Source of the DNA: Candidatus Poribacteria bacterium
GTDB taxonomy: Bacteria; Poribacteria; WGA-4E; WGA-3G
Length of the DNA stretch: 7,860 nucleotides
NCBI GenBank assembly: GCA_009845505.1
Contig: VXZL01000422.1
Coordinates: forward strand, 1-7,860
Reading direction: 5' to 3'
The number at the start of each line of letters is the position of its first letter. Position 1 is the first letter of the stretch. The notes below the pieces were generated by a model. It saw only the letters and a program-made list of their open reading frames with translations. It was not told where the DNA came from and did not search any database. A program made the position numbers and the translations under genes. Positions 1 to 6,792 of the stretch are shown here, in pieces.

Positions 1-105
1 TCCCCCGGGTTCGACTATAAGAATGTTATCATATATACCACCAAGTGTCAACAGAAAATGGCGTTCAGCAGTGCCATCCAGTTTTCCAATTTCCGCGTTT
101 TATAG

Positions 106-134
106 TTGCGTCTTGTTTGCAAATCTGGTATGCT
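106..134 (+). promoter_or_regulatory. Candidate promoter for the sulfatase gene
   Basis: TTGCGT at 106-111 and TATGCT at 129-134 are separated by 17 bases, and a TG dinucleotide one base upstream of the -10 gives an extended -10 element. Transcription would begin near 141, leaving about 48 untranslated bases before the ATG at 189. This is a consensus match only. It supports the start at 189 over the upstream in-frame ATG at 45, which would lie before the promoter. The rest of 1-188 shows no recognisable gene or RNA. Confidence 0.4.
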
Positions 135-188
135 ATCCATAATTTACACGCCAATAGAAATGCTTTTTTTCAAGGACTGGAACCTCTC

Positions 189-1670
189 ATGGCAAAACAA
201 CCCAACATCCTCTTTCTCATGACCGATCAGCAGCGTTTTGATACAGTCGGTGCGCTGGGTAATCCGCTTATTCAGACCCCCGGTCTGGATCGCCTTGTTC
301 GCGAGGGTACGAGTTTTACGTCGGCGTATTGTCCGTCTCCTGTGTGCGTGGCATCTCGCTGCAGTTTCCTACTTGGGCAGTGGCCCCATCAGACCGGATG
401 CACAAACAATTCACCGATGCCACAGGATCGCGTCTCGGTGATGGAGTTGCTGAACGAGGCAGGCTATCAGACCCACGGTATTGGCAAGATGCACTTCAGC
501 CCACAAAGCCGCAAAATGTGGGGATTTGAAACGCGCGACTATTCCGAAGAGGGACCGGGTCCTGACGATTTTACAGAGTTTCTACACGAGAACGACTACG
601 ATCATATCGTCGCACCGCACGGTGAACGCAGCGAATACTACTACATCCCGCAACCCTCACAACTTCCTGCTCGCTTGCACCACACGCAGTGGGTAGGTGA
701 TAAAACACTCCAGTTTTTATCTCAGCGTGATACGAACCGACCGTTTTTGTGTTGGTCGAGTTTTATCAAACCACACCCGCCCTTTGAATCGCCAGTACCG
801 TGGAACCGACTCTATCGCACGGTCGAGATGCCACTGCCTTTCCTACCAACGGACTATGCGCATCTGCATACCTATTGGAACCGGCATCAGAACCGTTATA
901 AATACCGCGACCAAGGACGCGATATGAATCTCCTCCGAACGATGCGCGCGGCTTACTATGCCGCTATCTCTTTCATAGATTATCAGGTTGGTCGGATCCT
1001 TGACCATCTCGAATCGGCAGGTGAGTTGGATAACACGTTAATCATTTATACTTCCGATCACGGCGAGCTGCTCGGTGACTACGACTGTTATGGGAAACGC
1101 TCTTTTCTTGACGCAGCGGCTCGGATTCCGTTACTCGTCCGCTATCCTGAACGTTTTGAAAGGGACACACAGTGCGACACACCGACCAGTTTGGTTGATG
1201 TGCTCCCAACCAGTCTCAGCGCAGCCGAATTACCGCTACAAACAGATCGCAGCGGCGTAGATCTCGCAGATATTGCCACTGGCAACACCCAACGAGATGC
1301 CATCGTCGGTCAATTGGGGCAAGAAGGCACGGGACTGTATATGCTCCTTACGTCTGAATACAAATACATCTACTCTGCAGCGGATTGCAAGGAGTGGCTT
1401 TTCAGACGTTCCCCGGGTGGACTTGACGAACGTAGCGTTGCCGGTAACCCGGGATATGGTAGGGTTCTCAACACCTATCGAGAACGCTTGATTGAACGGT
1501 TCCGCAAGGACGGGTACGAAGTTCCGTTGGATGGCAATAGATGGCGAGACTTCCCGGCACCTCATGAACCTGAAAATCCGGATGCGGGTCAGCTTTTCCA
1601 AGACGGACGTTCCGTGAGCGATCAGTTTCCAGATGGCTATTCACCAAACGTTGATACACTCCGCGAATAG
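189..1670 (+). CDS. Sulfatase family hydrolase, CxASR variant (493 aa)
   Basis: This is a type I sulfatase of the alkaline phosphatase superfamily, which hydrolyses sulfate esters (some relatives act on phosphonate or phosphate esters) with a formylglycine made from an active-site Cys. From the ATG at 189 the protein opens with the beta-strand and metal motif NILFLMTDQQRFD (D13, Q14). The formylglycine site is C53-V-A-S-R57, followed by LLGQWPHQTG. Further expected residues are GKMH (K100, H102), KPHPPF (K194, H196), TSDHGE (D290, H291) and YGKRSF (K303). The D-Q ... D-H metal set is the pattern I know from choline-sulfatase and phosphonate monoester hydrolase relatives rather than classical arylsulfatases. 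No signal peptide is visible, so a cytoplasmic enzyme is likely. AAGGA at 172-176 is a plausible but distant ribosome binding site. The frame stays open to an ATG at 45, but those 48 codons look non-coding. Substrate unknown; the next gene is probably co-transcribed. Confidence 0.93.
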   Translation: MAKQPNILFLMTDQQRFDTVGALGNPLIQTPGLDRLVREGTSFTSAYCPSPVCVASRCSFLLGQWPHQTGCTNNSPMPQDRVSVMELLNEAGYQTHGIGKMHFSPQSRKMWGFETRDYSEEGPGPDDFTEFLHENDYDHIVAPHGERSEYYYIPQPSQLPARLHHTQWVGDKTLQFLSQRDTNRPFLCWSSFIKPHPPFESPVPWNRLYRTVEMPLPFLPTDYAHLHTYWNRHQNRYKYRDQGRDMNLLRTMRAAYYAAISFIDYQVGRILDHLESAGELDNTLIIYTSDHGELLGDYDCYGKRSFLDAAARIPLLVRYPERFERDTQCDTPTSLVDVLPTSLSAAELPLQTDRSGVDLADIATGNTQRDAIVGQLGQEGTGLYMLLTSEYKYIYSAADCKEWLFRRSPGGLDERSVAGNPGYGRVLNTYRERLIERFRKDGYEVPLDGNRWRDFPAPHEPENPDAGQLFQDGRSVSDQFPDGYSPNVDTLRE

Positions 1671-1695
1671 CGAAGCGCGAGCCGCGAATAGCGAA
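1661..1695 (+). repeat. 14-bp direct repeat over the sulfatase stop codon
   Basis: CCGCGAATAGCGAA occurs at 1661-1674 and again at 1682-1695, an exact repeat offset by 21 bases. The first copy contains the sulfatase TAG stop (1668-1670); the second fills most of the gap before the next gene. It may be a small piece of a dispersed intergenic repeat or a local slippage duplication. No dyad symmetry that would make a terminator is evident. Confidence 0.7.
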
Positions 1696-1705
1696 TGCTG
1701 AAATT

Positions 1706-3040
1706 ATGCCAATGCGTCGTTCTGTTAAAATGCTGCTCTCAAAGGCAGCATGGCATGCCTACAATACCTACCGCAAGGGGATGAATTACAATTCCCAACT
1801 CTCGGAAATTACCGCGTTGTTGGATGGGGCGCGCGAAACGATTATGGCGTTTCAGGCAGAACGCCTAAAAAAACTCCTCCGACACGCGTATCAGACGACC
1901 CCGTATTATCGCGGGTTGCTAACGACAGCGTCCCCAGACCTATCACATATCCCGCCCCTTGAGAAACAGGATATCCGAGAACATCTGGAGCGTCTCTGTT
2001 CTGAAGCCTTTACGCCGGGACAACGCATCAAAAACGCGACGGGGGGTTCAACAGGGACACCACTTACTTTCTATCAAGACAGGGACTATTGGAATCAACG
2101 GAATTTGAGCGTTTACTATTTCGATCGCTGGGCGGGCTGGAGTCCTGGGGAACCCCAACTAATTATCTGGGGCGCGCCCGCGGACCTGAAGGGCGATGAA
2201 GGTTGGAAACATCGACTCAACAACTTCTGGCGGAATCAATATTGGCTCGACGGATTTCATCTCACAGACAGAACGATGCAAATGGCGTTTGAGAAGATGG
2301 AGCAGTACCAGCCACAGACGATTCTCACCTATCCCTCCTCGCTTTATCAATTTGCCAGATTTCTCTTAGAAAACGGCTTGGAGCCTAAGTCGGAGTTGAC
2401 AGGAATTATATCTTCGGCAGAGATGCTCCATTCGCATTACCGTACTTTAGCGGAGCAGGTTTTCGGTACGAAGGTTTATAATCGCTACGGCGGACGAGAA
2501 GTCGGCTTGATTGCTATGGAATGTGCGGAAGGCAGGATGCACATCAACTGCCGGGACATCTACCTTGAAATAGATAGCCCCAACCCATACACTGTCCCCG
2601 GAGAGATTCTCATTACGCAACTCAATAACTATGCCATGCCTTTTATTCGCTATCGGATTGGAGACATCGGTATTCTCTCTGAAGAAGTGTGTCCGTGTGG
2701 CAATGCGTTGCCCGTTTTGGCGGACCTACTTGGACGCTCCACTGCGACCTTCCGGACGAGAACTGGCACGCTGATACATGGGGGCTATTTCACACAACAA
2801 TTCTATAATGTTCAAGGCGTGACTCAATTCCAACTCATTCAGGAAACGCTTGATCGATGTGTTTTGAAACTGGTTATTAATGCTCAGTGGCGGGAGATGA
2901 CTCGCCGGTACCTCGTCCTGAGAATTCAGGAAGCACTCGGGGCGGATGTTAGTGTTGAGGTGGTGTTTGTTGATGATATCCCACTGCCACCGTCAGGCAA
3001 GCGAGAATTTACGATTTCGAGAGTAACAGAAGTGAGTTGA
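1706..3040 (+). CDS. Phenylacetate-CoA ligase / CapK-like adenylating enzyme (444 aa)
   Basis: This is a member of the ANL superfamily close to PaaK, CapK and coenzyme F390 synthetase. Such enzymes activate a carboxylic acid with ATP as an acyl-adenylate, and many then transfer it to CoA. Visible motifs in order are the phosphate-binding loop ATGGSTGTP (111-119), SSAE (236-239), YGGRE (261-265, adenine pocket), RYRIGD (315-320, ribose-binding Asp), CPCG (329-332), GR (343-344) and a C-terminal PPSGKREF with the likely catalytic Lys at 432. Length matches the family (about 420-460). A long N-terminal helical part before residue 110 is usual for CapK-like proteins. The start is uncertain: ATGs at 1706, 1712 and 1730 are all in frame and none has a clear ribosome binding site, which fits translation from a transcript shared with the sulfatase 35 bases upstream. 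The acyl substrate cannot be told. CapK homologues often sit in surface-polysaccharide loci, and the convergent neighbour is a sugar nucleotidyltransferase, so a glycan-related role is possible but inferred. Confidence 0.9.
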   Translation: MPMRRSVKMLLSKAAWHAYNTYRKGMNYNSQLSEITALLDGARETIMAFQAERLKKLLRHAYQTTPYYRGLLTTASPDLSHIPPLEKQDIREHLERLCSEAFTPGQRIKNATGGSTGTPLTFYQDRDYWNQRNLSVYYFDRWAGWSPGEPQLIIWGAPADLKGDEGWKHRLNNFWRNQYWLDGFHLTDRTMQMAFEKMEQYQPQTILTYPSSLYQFARFLLENGLEPKSELTGIISSAEMLHSHYRTLAEQVFGTKVYNRYGGREVGLIAMECAEGRMHINCRDIYLEIDSPNPYTVPGEILITQLNNYAMPFIRYRIGDIGILSEEVCPCGNALPVLADLLGRSTATFRTRTGTLIHGGYFTQQFYNVQGVTQFQLIQETLDRCVLKLVINAQWREMTRRYLVLRIQEALGADVSVEVVFVDDIPLPPSGKREFTISRVTEVS

Positions 3041-3071
3041 TATTACTGCCGATCTTCTGCCAAAATACCAG

Positions 3072-5495
3072 TTAATCTTTGTTTATTTCAACAAGCTCCC
3101 GGAGCGGCGCGTTCCGTTCTGTTCCACTCGGAAGATAAGCCAAGATTAAACCATCAACAGTTAAATTTCGGTCTGCGACAACTCCCGTACTCTGTTCCGC
3201 CGTCACACCTTTGGAAAGTAATAGGTAGAAGGTATCCTTTTTCCACCCGGGAGTTGTAAAGAAATTTCCCTGCCCTTTTGAAATAACCAGATCCGCTGCT
3301 AATAGGGCATTGAAGAATTCGGGAGTTCCGTGATAAAGGTTCGTCCCGATTGTCTTCGCACCTGACGACATCAATCTGACGGTCCCGTTCTGAATCGCCG
3401 CTTGAAGCTCCGTGAACTGTGGATAGTTCACCATCTCGTGAAGATCGGCAAGCGTTACATCGTTGCTGGCATCTTCTGCTTTTCCAACAATCGTGATACG
3501 GTGTCCACATCCGACAAGGTCTTGAACGAAGGCAAGGTCGAAGATTACTTCACCATCATTGTCAGCAAGCCAGAGGATCTCCTGCGGTTCCCCATCAATC
3601 ACCTTCGCCCGGAAGGTTTCATAACAGTCTATCGCGAAAGGTGCTTCAACCGCCGCACGTAAGACTTCAGAAAAATAGTCTGGATTGGCTTTCAATCTCT
3701 TCATAACCCGTTCGCTGTTGTAATCGACGATATTTCCAGTGATAACCAGCTTCAAACGTTGTAACCAATCGTTGCCCCAGAACTCCGGCAGCAGTTCCAA
3801 AGCGGTCTGCCTTGCTTTACGTTTGTCATAGTGGTAGGGGTTTGGGTTCCCGCTATGGAGTGTTACCATCTCGAAGATACTCCCCCATATCTCTTCAGAC
3901 GTAAGGGATTCAATCAGATAGGCACCGTTGGCGTGGCGCATATCCAACAGCGTCTGGACTGCTTCACGCATAACCTGTTGGAGTTCCGGTGTGTGTGCGG
4001 CTCGCGGGACCAGTTCTGTAGAACTATGCGACAGGACGTGCTGCCGAAGGTTCTCCCAATCGGGTAGTTCTTTCTTCTCACCAAACGCGAAAAGCCCTGG
4101 GATATACCCGGGAGGCACAATCTCATCAAAGATGGGTTTCGGCACTGAAGGCGGCGTTTGCGCCGGTGGCACACCAAGCGTCCGATCCGCTAAGACAATA
4201 CCCGCGGGGATAACTGTTCCTCGCGCTACAACCGATGATAGTTGAACGCCGTTCCCGATGCTGACTGCATCGAATGTGCAATTTTTAATCGTACTTGCGG
4301 TAGCGAGGCCACGGACAGGTGCTGCCAGTGTTTCGGATAAAGGGTTACCCTTGAATGTGGTATCGGTCGCAGAAACACCCTCTAATCCGACCGAATCGCC
4401 GACCGTTGTTGCACCGAGCAGTGTGACGTTCTCAAGTCTACAATAGTCTCCAATCTGTACCTTTTCGCCGAGATGCACCCTGCCGATGAGGTAGCATGCC
4501 GTTCCGATCTCAATATCATCGCTGCCCACTGTTATCTGTGCAGCCGAATCAACGCGAACCCCTTTCTGCGCAAGGCGTTCGCGGGTCTGTGCAAATAGTG
4601 CTGCCTCACCCGATAAGACATTCGACCAACGGTTAACCCCTGACAATACCTCGTCGCGATAAATGAAAGCGTTTGTTTTCAAACCGTCTTCATAGCAGTG
4701 GCGTATCAGATCGACTTGGTGAAGTTCGTTGTTTCGGTTTGGGTGCGGTTGTAACCGATCTATCCGTTCTAAGAGCGCGCTTTTCCGAATGAGTGTAATG
4801 CCTGTGTTGGTGTATGCTTCTCCGTTGTGCCATCTGTCCCACATCTCCTGCTTTTCGGCTTCTGTCATATCGTACCACTCTTTGGTTCCTATGAACCTCC
4901 CATCCGCATCAAAGAAAAGTCCACCCTTATCGACGACTGTTTCAGGGATTTTCCCACACAAAGTGACATCCGCACCGGAGACGAGATGGGAGAGCAGCGT
5001 CTGTGCAAAAATATCTCTCTCCAAAAAGGGTTCATCACCAAACGACACGCCGATCCATTCAGCGTCGGACTCGCGGAGTGTAGGGAGTGCTGCCTGTAAT
5101 GCGCCACCTGTGCCGTTCATCTCTTCTTGGACAGCGTAAACGGCGTTGGGACCTAATAACTGTTCTGGAGACTCACTTTTCTCAATCCGCGCTGCCATCT
5201 CTGGGTTGATAACAACAATATCGGGACGGGTGCCGGGGAGATGCTGTCGAGAGCGTTGGAGCATATTCTGCTCGCCGAAGGTGATGTCCAATGTTTTGCT
5301 CAAGCGTCCCGTCGGGTCAATACGGGTGCCTTTACCGGCAGCAAGTACGACCCACTGTGGGTTGAGATAGTTTTCAAGTGCGTCTGTGGGAAGTGAGGAA
5401 AGGAGCGTTTCAACTGCGGCGGTATCTGCTGAGATCGCCGCGAGCGTGTCTTCTAATTTGCAACCGAGGAGGTTTTCAAGAAAATGTTTTTTCAT
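3072..5495 (-). CDS. GlmU-like nucleotidyltransferase / beta-helix / DUF89 phosphatase fusion (807 aa)
   Basis: Three parts are visible. Residues about 47-300 form a GlmU-like sugar-phosphate nucleotidyltransferase: LAAGKGTR (51-58), SKTL with the substrate Lys (66-69), NGTGGAL (127-133), FGDEP with a likely metal Asp (D154), NTGI (230-233) and SGVNRW, whose N288 corresponds to the GlmU metal Asn. Residues about 320-435 are hexapeptide-like beta-helix turns with valine- and glycine-rich repeats, far shorter than the GlmU acetyltransferase domain and without an obvious catalytic His. Residues about 495-805 are a DUF89 metal-dependent phosphatase: NPYHYDKRKA (552-561), TGNIVDYN (587-594), LADNDGE (643-649, metal-binding D645/N646) and LVISKGQGNF (736-745). 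DUF89 enzymes dephosphorylate small, often damaged sugar phosphates or cofactor precursors. Inference: one chain makes a nucleotide sugar and removes unwanted phosphorylated by-products or intermediates. Residues 1-46 match nothing I recognise. The AAGGA ribosome binding site lies inside the hsdM remnant. The gene converges on the CapK-like gene with a 31-base gap and no visible terminator. Calling it glmU would be wrong because the acetyltransferase part is not evident. Confidence 0.9.
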   Translation of the reverse strand: MKKHFLENLLGCKLEDTLAAISADTAAVETLLSSLPTDALENYLNPQWVVLAAGKGTRIDPTGRLSKTLDITFGEQNMLQRSRQHLPGTRPDIVVINPEMAARIEKSESPEQLLGPNAVYAVQEEMNGTGGALQAALPTLRESDAEWIGVSFGDEPFLERDIFAQTLLSHLVSGADVTLCGKIPETVVDKGGLFFDADGRFIGTKEWYDMTEAEKQEMWDRWHNGEAYTNTGITLIRKSALLERIDRLQPHPNRNNELHQVDLIRHCYEDGLKTNAFIYRDEVLSGVNRWSNVLSGEAALFAQTRERLAQKGVRVDSAAQITVGSDDIEIGTACYLIGRVHLGEKVQIGDYCRLENVTLLGATTVGDSVGLEGVSATDTTFKGNPLSETLAAPVRGLATASTIKNCTFDAVSIGNGVQLSSVVARGTVIPAGIVLADRTLGVPPAQTPPSVPKPIFDEIVPPGYIPGLFAFGEKKELPDWENLRQHVLSHSSTELVPRAAHTPELQQVMREAVQTLLDMRHANGAYLIESLTSEEIWGSIFEMVTLHSGNPNPYHYDKRKARQTALELLPEFWGNDWLQRLKLVITGNIVDYNSERVMKRLKANPDYFSEVLRAAVEAPFAIDCYETFRAKVIDGEPQEILWLADNDGEVIFDLAFVQDLVGCGHRITIVGKAEDASNDVTLADLHEMVNYPQFTELQAAIQNGTVRLMSSGAKTIGTNLYHGTPEFFNALLAADLVISKGQGNFFTTPGWKKDTFYLLLSKGVTAEQSTGVVADRNLTVDGLILAYLPSGTERNAPLRELVEINKD

Positions 5496-5821
5496 TTAAT
5501 CCTTGCTGTCTAATGCTGCTCGAATGTCCTGAAATTGCGCTAATGCGGATTCTAAATTTTTGGTGATTTCTGCCACTAATACATCTGGAGCTGGAATATC
5601 TGCTGCATCCTCAAATGAATCGTCTTTCAGCCAAAAGATGTCAAGATTCGCATGTTCGCGTTGGACAAGTTCCTCAGTGGTTTCGTCTGTTCGTCGGCGA
5701 GTTTGAGGAACAGCAGATAGGTGAGTTGCTCGACGTAATCGCCATAGCTGACCCCGTCATCTCGGAGAACGTTGCAGAAATTCCAGAATTTTTGAACGAT
5801 TGTTGCGGATTCGTTTGACAT
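5496..5821 (-). pseudogene. hsdM: hsdM remnant with the catalytic middle deleted
   Basis: HsdM is the N6-adenine methyltransferase subunit of type I restriction-modification enzymes, normally about 500 residues. Here the first about 48 codons are typical: a start at 5819-5821 preceded by AAGGG five bases upstream, then FWNFCNVLRDDGVSYGDYV and LLFLKLADEQTKP. That frame then runs into unrelated residues and stops at 5627-5629. In a different frame, from about 5681 to the TAA at 5496-5498, the typical HsdM C-terminus appears: HANLDIFWLKDDSFEDAADI, then PDVLVAEITKNLESALAQF. The whole central part, including the S-adenosylmethionine-binding and NPPF-type catalytic motifs, is absent. The junction lies at about 5675-5690 and changes the frame, so no methyltransferase can be made. 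An assembly artefact at the junction is the main alternative. Confidence 0.87.
5500..5504 (-). promoter_or_regulatory. Ribosome binding site inside the hsdM tail
   Basis: On the minus strand AAGGA is followed by four bases and the ATG of the 807-residue protein (5493-5495). The TAA of the hsdM remnant (5496-5498) falls in this spacer and touches the ATG with no base between. The site therefore overlaps the last codons of the remnant, which fixes the start and suggests the gene was once translationally coupled to hsdM. Confidence 0.7.
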
Positions 5822-5850
5822 GGATACCCTTAATTGTGTTTAGATGGGAA

Positions 5851-6264
5851 TCAGTTCTTTTCGGGGAGCATGACTAATTTACTGGCACGCGCAAGTTTAG
5901 TCGCCAACCTTTGACATGCTAATCTATCAGGTGGAAACGGTGTGATGTTGGCATGTCTTTCATGAGGTTGCATATCTGATATAACTTTTAGCTTATTCTT
6001 GTAAACTTCTCGCGCCGGAAGATCGGCTCTTGCTTTTATGGATCTACCTTCTGTTTGGACATATTCCCGGCCAATCGTCCATTTTTCGCTATCTGAGAGA
6101 CCTGATAAACGGTAAACTGAAATATCTGGGCTATATAAAGGTGGATCTTTACTAGCGCGAGGTGGCATAAATGCGCCAAATTTTATTGTCTCGTTTCTAC
6201 GAGCGAAGTGTCTGGAAGAAAAAATAAAACGGGTGAGAATTTCGTTTTGTAAAATATCGTCCAC
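5851..6264 (-). CDS. Unrecognised 137-aa protein, second gene of a coupled pair
   Basis: I do not recognise a named family. The start is GTG at 6262-6264, with GAAGGA six bases upstream inside the end of the preceding gene; the ATGs nearby are out of frame. The protein begins with ILTRFIFSSRHFARRNETIK, contains a Y/S/V/Y/R stretch (DISVYRLSGLSDSEKW, near 48-63), then SIKARADLPAREVY (near 74-87) and a polar HERHANITPFP segment (near 100-111), and ends in a basic helix. The arrangement of conserved-looking Arg, His, Asp and Trp residues suggests a folded protein, perhaps a nucleic-acid-active one, but this is a guess. There is no signal peptide or membrane segment. One base separates it from the stop of the 140-residue gene, so the two are made together and may form a toxin-antitoxin-like or defence pair. 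The DNA here is visibly richer in A+T than the genes to the left, suggesting separate origin. Confidence 0.75.
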   Translation of the reverse strand: MDDILQNEILTRFIFSSRHFARRNETIKFGAFMPPRASKDPPLYSPDISVYRLSGLSDSEKWTIGREYVQTEGRSIKARADLPAREVYKNKLKVISDMQPHERHANITPFPPDRLACQRLATKLARASKLVMLPEKN

Positions 6265-6265
6265 A

Positions 6266-6688
6266 TCATGTCCTTCGTTGGAAAAGCTCAGGTAATATTG
6301 TTAAAAAATTAGGTAGTAAGAACGGATCTGATAACGGGCAAGTTCCCGCAATCTCGTGCTGATCATCTAAAACTACAACGAAGTTAACATGCTCATCGCC
6401 ATATAGGCTTATCGTAATAATACCATCACCGGGTCTCCATTCTAACCCAATCCCGCCATCTTCCAACCACATCAGGTCGGGCATTGGAATACCAGGAGAT
6501 ATTCGCTTCAGCAAAGTAGAGGTTTCGTCATAAGCTTGTTGTGGGACAGGCCTAACGTCGCTAACCACTTTACAGGTTTCCTCGACCTCCTCGCGAATTT
6601 CGTCCAGTTCGCGTTGGATGTGTTTCCTCAATAGTGACCTGTCTGCTGACAGCAAGAAAGGATCAAAGTTATCTTGTAAGATTTTCAT
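6266..6688 (-). CDS. Unrecognised 140-aa acidic protein, first gene of a coupled pair
   Basis: No named family recognised. The ATG at 6686-6688 has a strong AGGTGA ribosome binding site six bases upstream. The N-terminal half is helical and charged, with a likely coiled coil around residues 15-45 (SLLRKHIQRELDEIREEVEE). The C-terminal half looks like a small beta-sheet: MPDLMWLEDGGIGLEWRPGD, then short strands ITISLYG and VNFVVVLDD, with a last leucine- and phenylalanine-rich helix (LLPNFLTILPELF). The protein is acidic overall while its partner carries a basic end, a polarity often seen in toxin-antitoxin pairs, though this is not proof. It follows a good promoter at 6737-6765, so the pair can be expressed independently of hsdS. 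It lies between hsdS and the hsdM remnant, a place where accessory cargo genes are often carried in type I restriction-modification loci. Confidence 0.78.
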   Translation of the reverse strand: MKILQDNFDPFLLSADRSLLRKHIQRELDEIREEVEETCKVVSDVRPVPQQAYDETSTLLKRISPGIPMPDLMWLEDGGIGLEWRPGDGIITISLYGDEHVNFVVVLDDQHEIAGTCPLSDPFLLPNFLTILPELFQRRT

Positions 6689-6694
6689 AGTGTA

Positions 6695-6700
6695 TCACCT
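6695..6700 (-). promoter_or_regulatory. Ribosome binding site of the 140-aa gene
   Basis: Minus-strand AGGTGA lies six bases before the ATG at 6686-6688, an ideal spacing, and supports that start. Confidence 0.75.
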
Positions 6701-6736
6701 ATCAAAATTTGAGAGTCATTTCATGATATATCTTAT

Positions 6737-6765
6737 ATTTTAGCATGGTCTCCTATTAGATTCAA
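6737..6765 (-). promoter_or_regulatory. Candidate sigma-70-type promoter for the coupled gene pair
   Basis: Reading the minus strand, TTGAAT (complement of 6760-6765) is followed by exactly 17 bases and TAAAAT (complement of 6737-6742). The expected transcription start near 6730 leaves about 40 untranslated bases before the ATG at 6688. The 104-base gap 6689-6792 holds nothing else that I can identify apart from the ribosome binding site. A-T rich palindrome-like bases around 6721-6735 could bind a repressor, but no clear operator stands out. Confidence 0.55.
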
Positions 6766-6792
6766 TACCATTTCATTACAGTTCACCTCATC

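Noticed and set aside
45..188. Upstream in-frame extension of the sulfatase with an ATG at 45
   Set aside because: The 48 added residues resemble no sulfatase N-terminus or signal peptide, the family start MAKQPNILFLMTDQQ fits the ATG at 189, and a candidate promoter lies at 106-134.
3041..3071. Shared terminator in the convergent gap
   Set aside because: No GC-rich stem followed by a T run is visible on either strand in these 31 bases.
4729..5139. Long plus-strand open frames opposite the fusion gene (also 3928-4245 and 3831-4067)
   Set aside because: Their products are low-complexity, Ser/Cys/Arg-rich shadows of a clearly coding minus-strand gene with no family motifs.
3072..5495. Naming this gene glmU
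   Set aside because: The nucleotidyltransferase is GlmU-like, but the beta-helix is short, an acetyltransferase active site is not evident, and the C-terminal third is DUF89.
5640..5665. Promoter for the fusion gene from a perfect minus-strand TTGACA within the hsdM remnant
   Set aside because: The hexamer is perfect but at 16-18 bases downstream there is only GATTCA or similar, a poor -10, and the bases encode the conserved HsdM peptide NLDIF.
5627..5821. A separate intact 64-residue gene
   Set aside because: Its first 48 residues are the HsdM N-terminus and its last residues are out-of-frame translation of the HsdM C-terminus, so it is part of the remnant.
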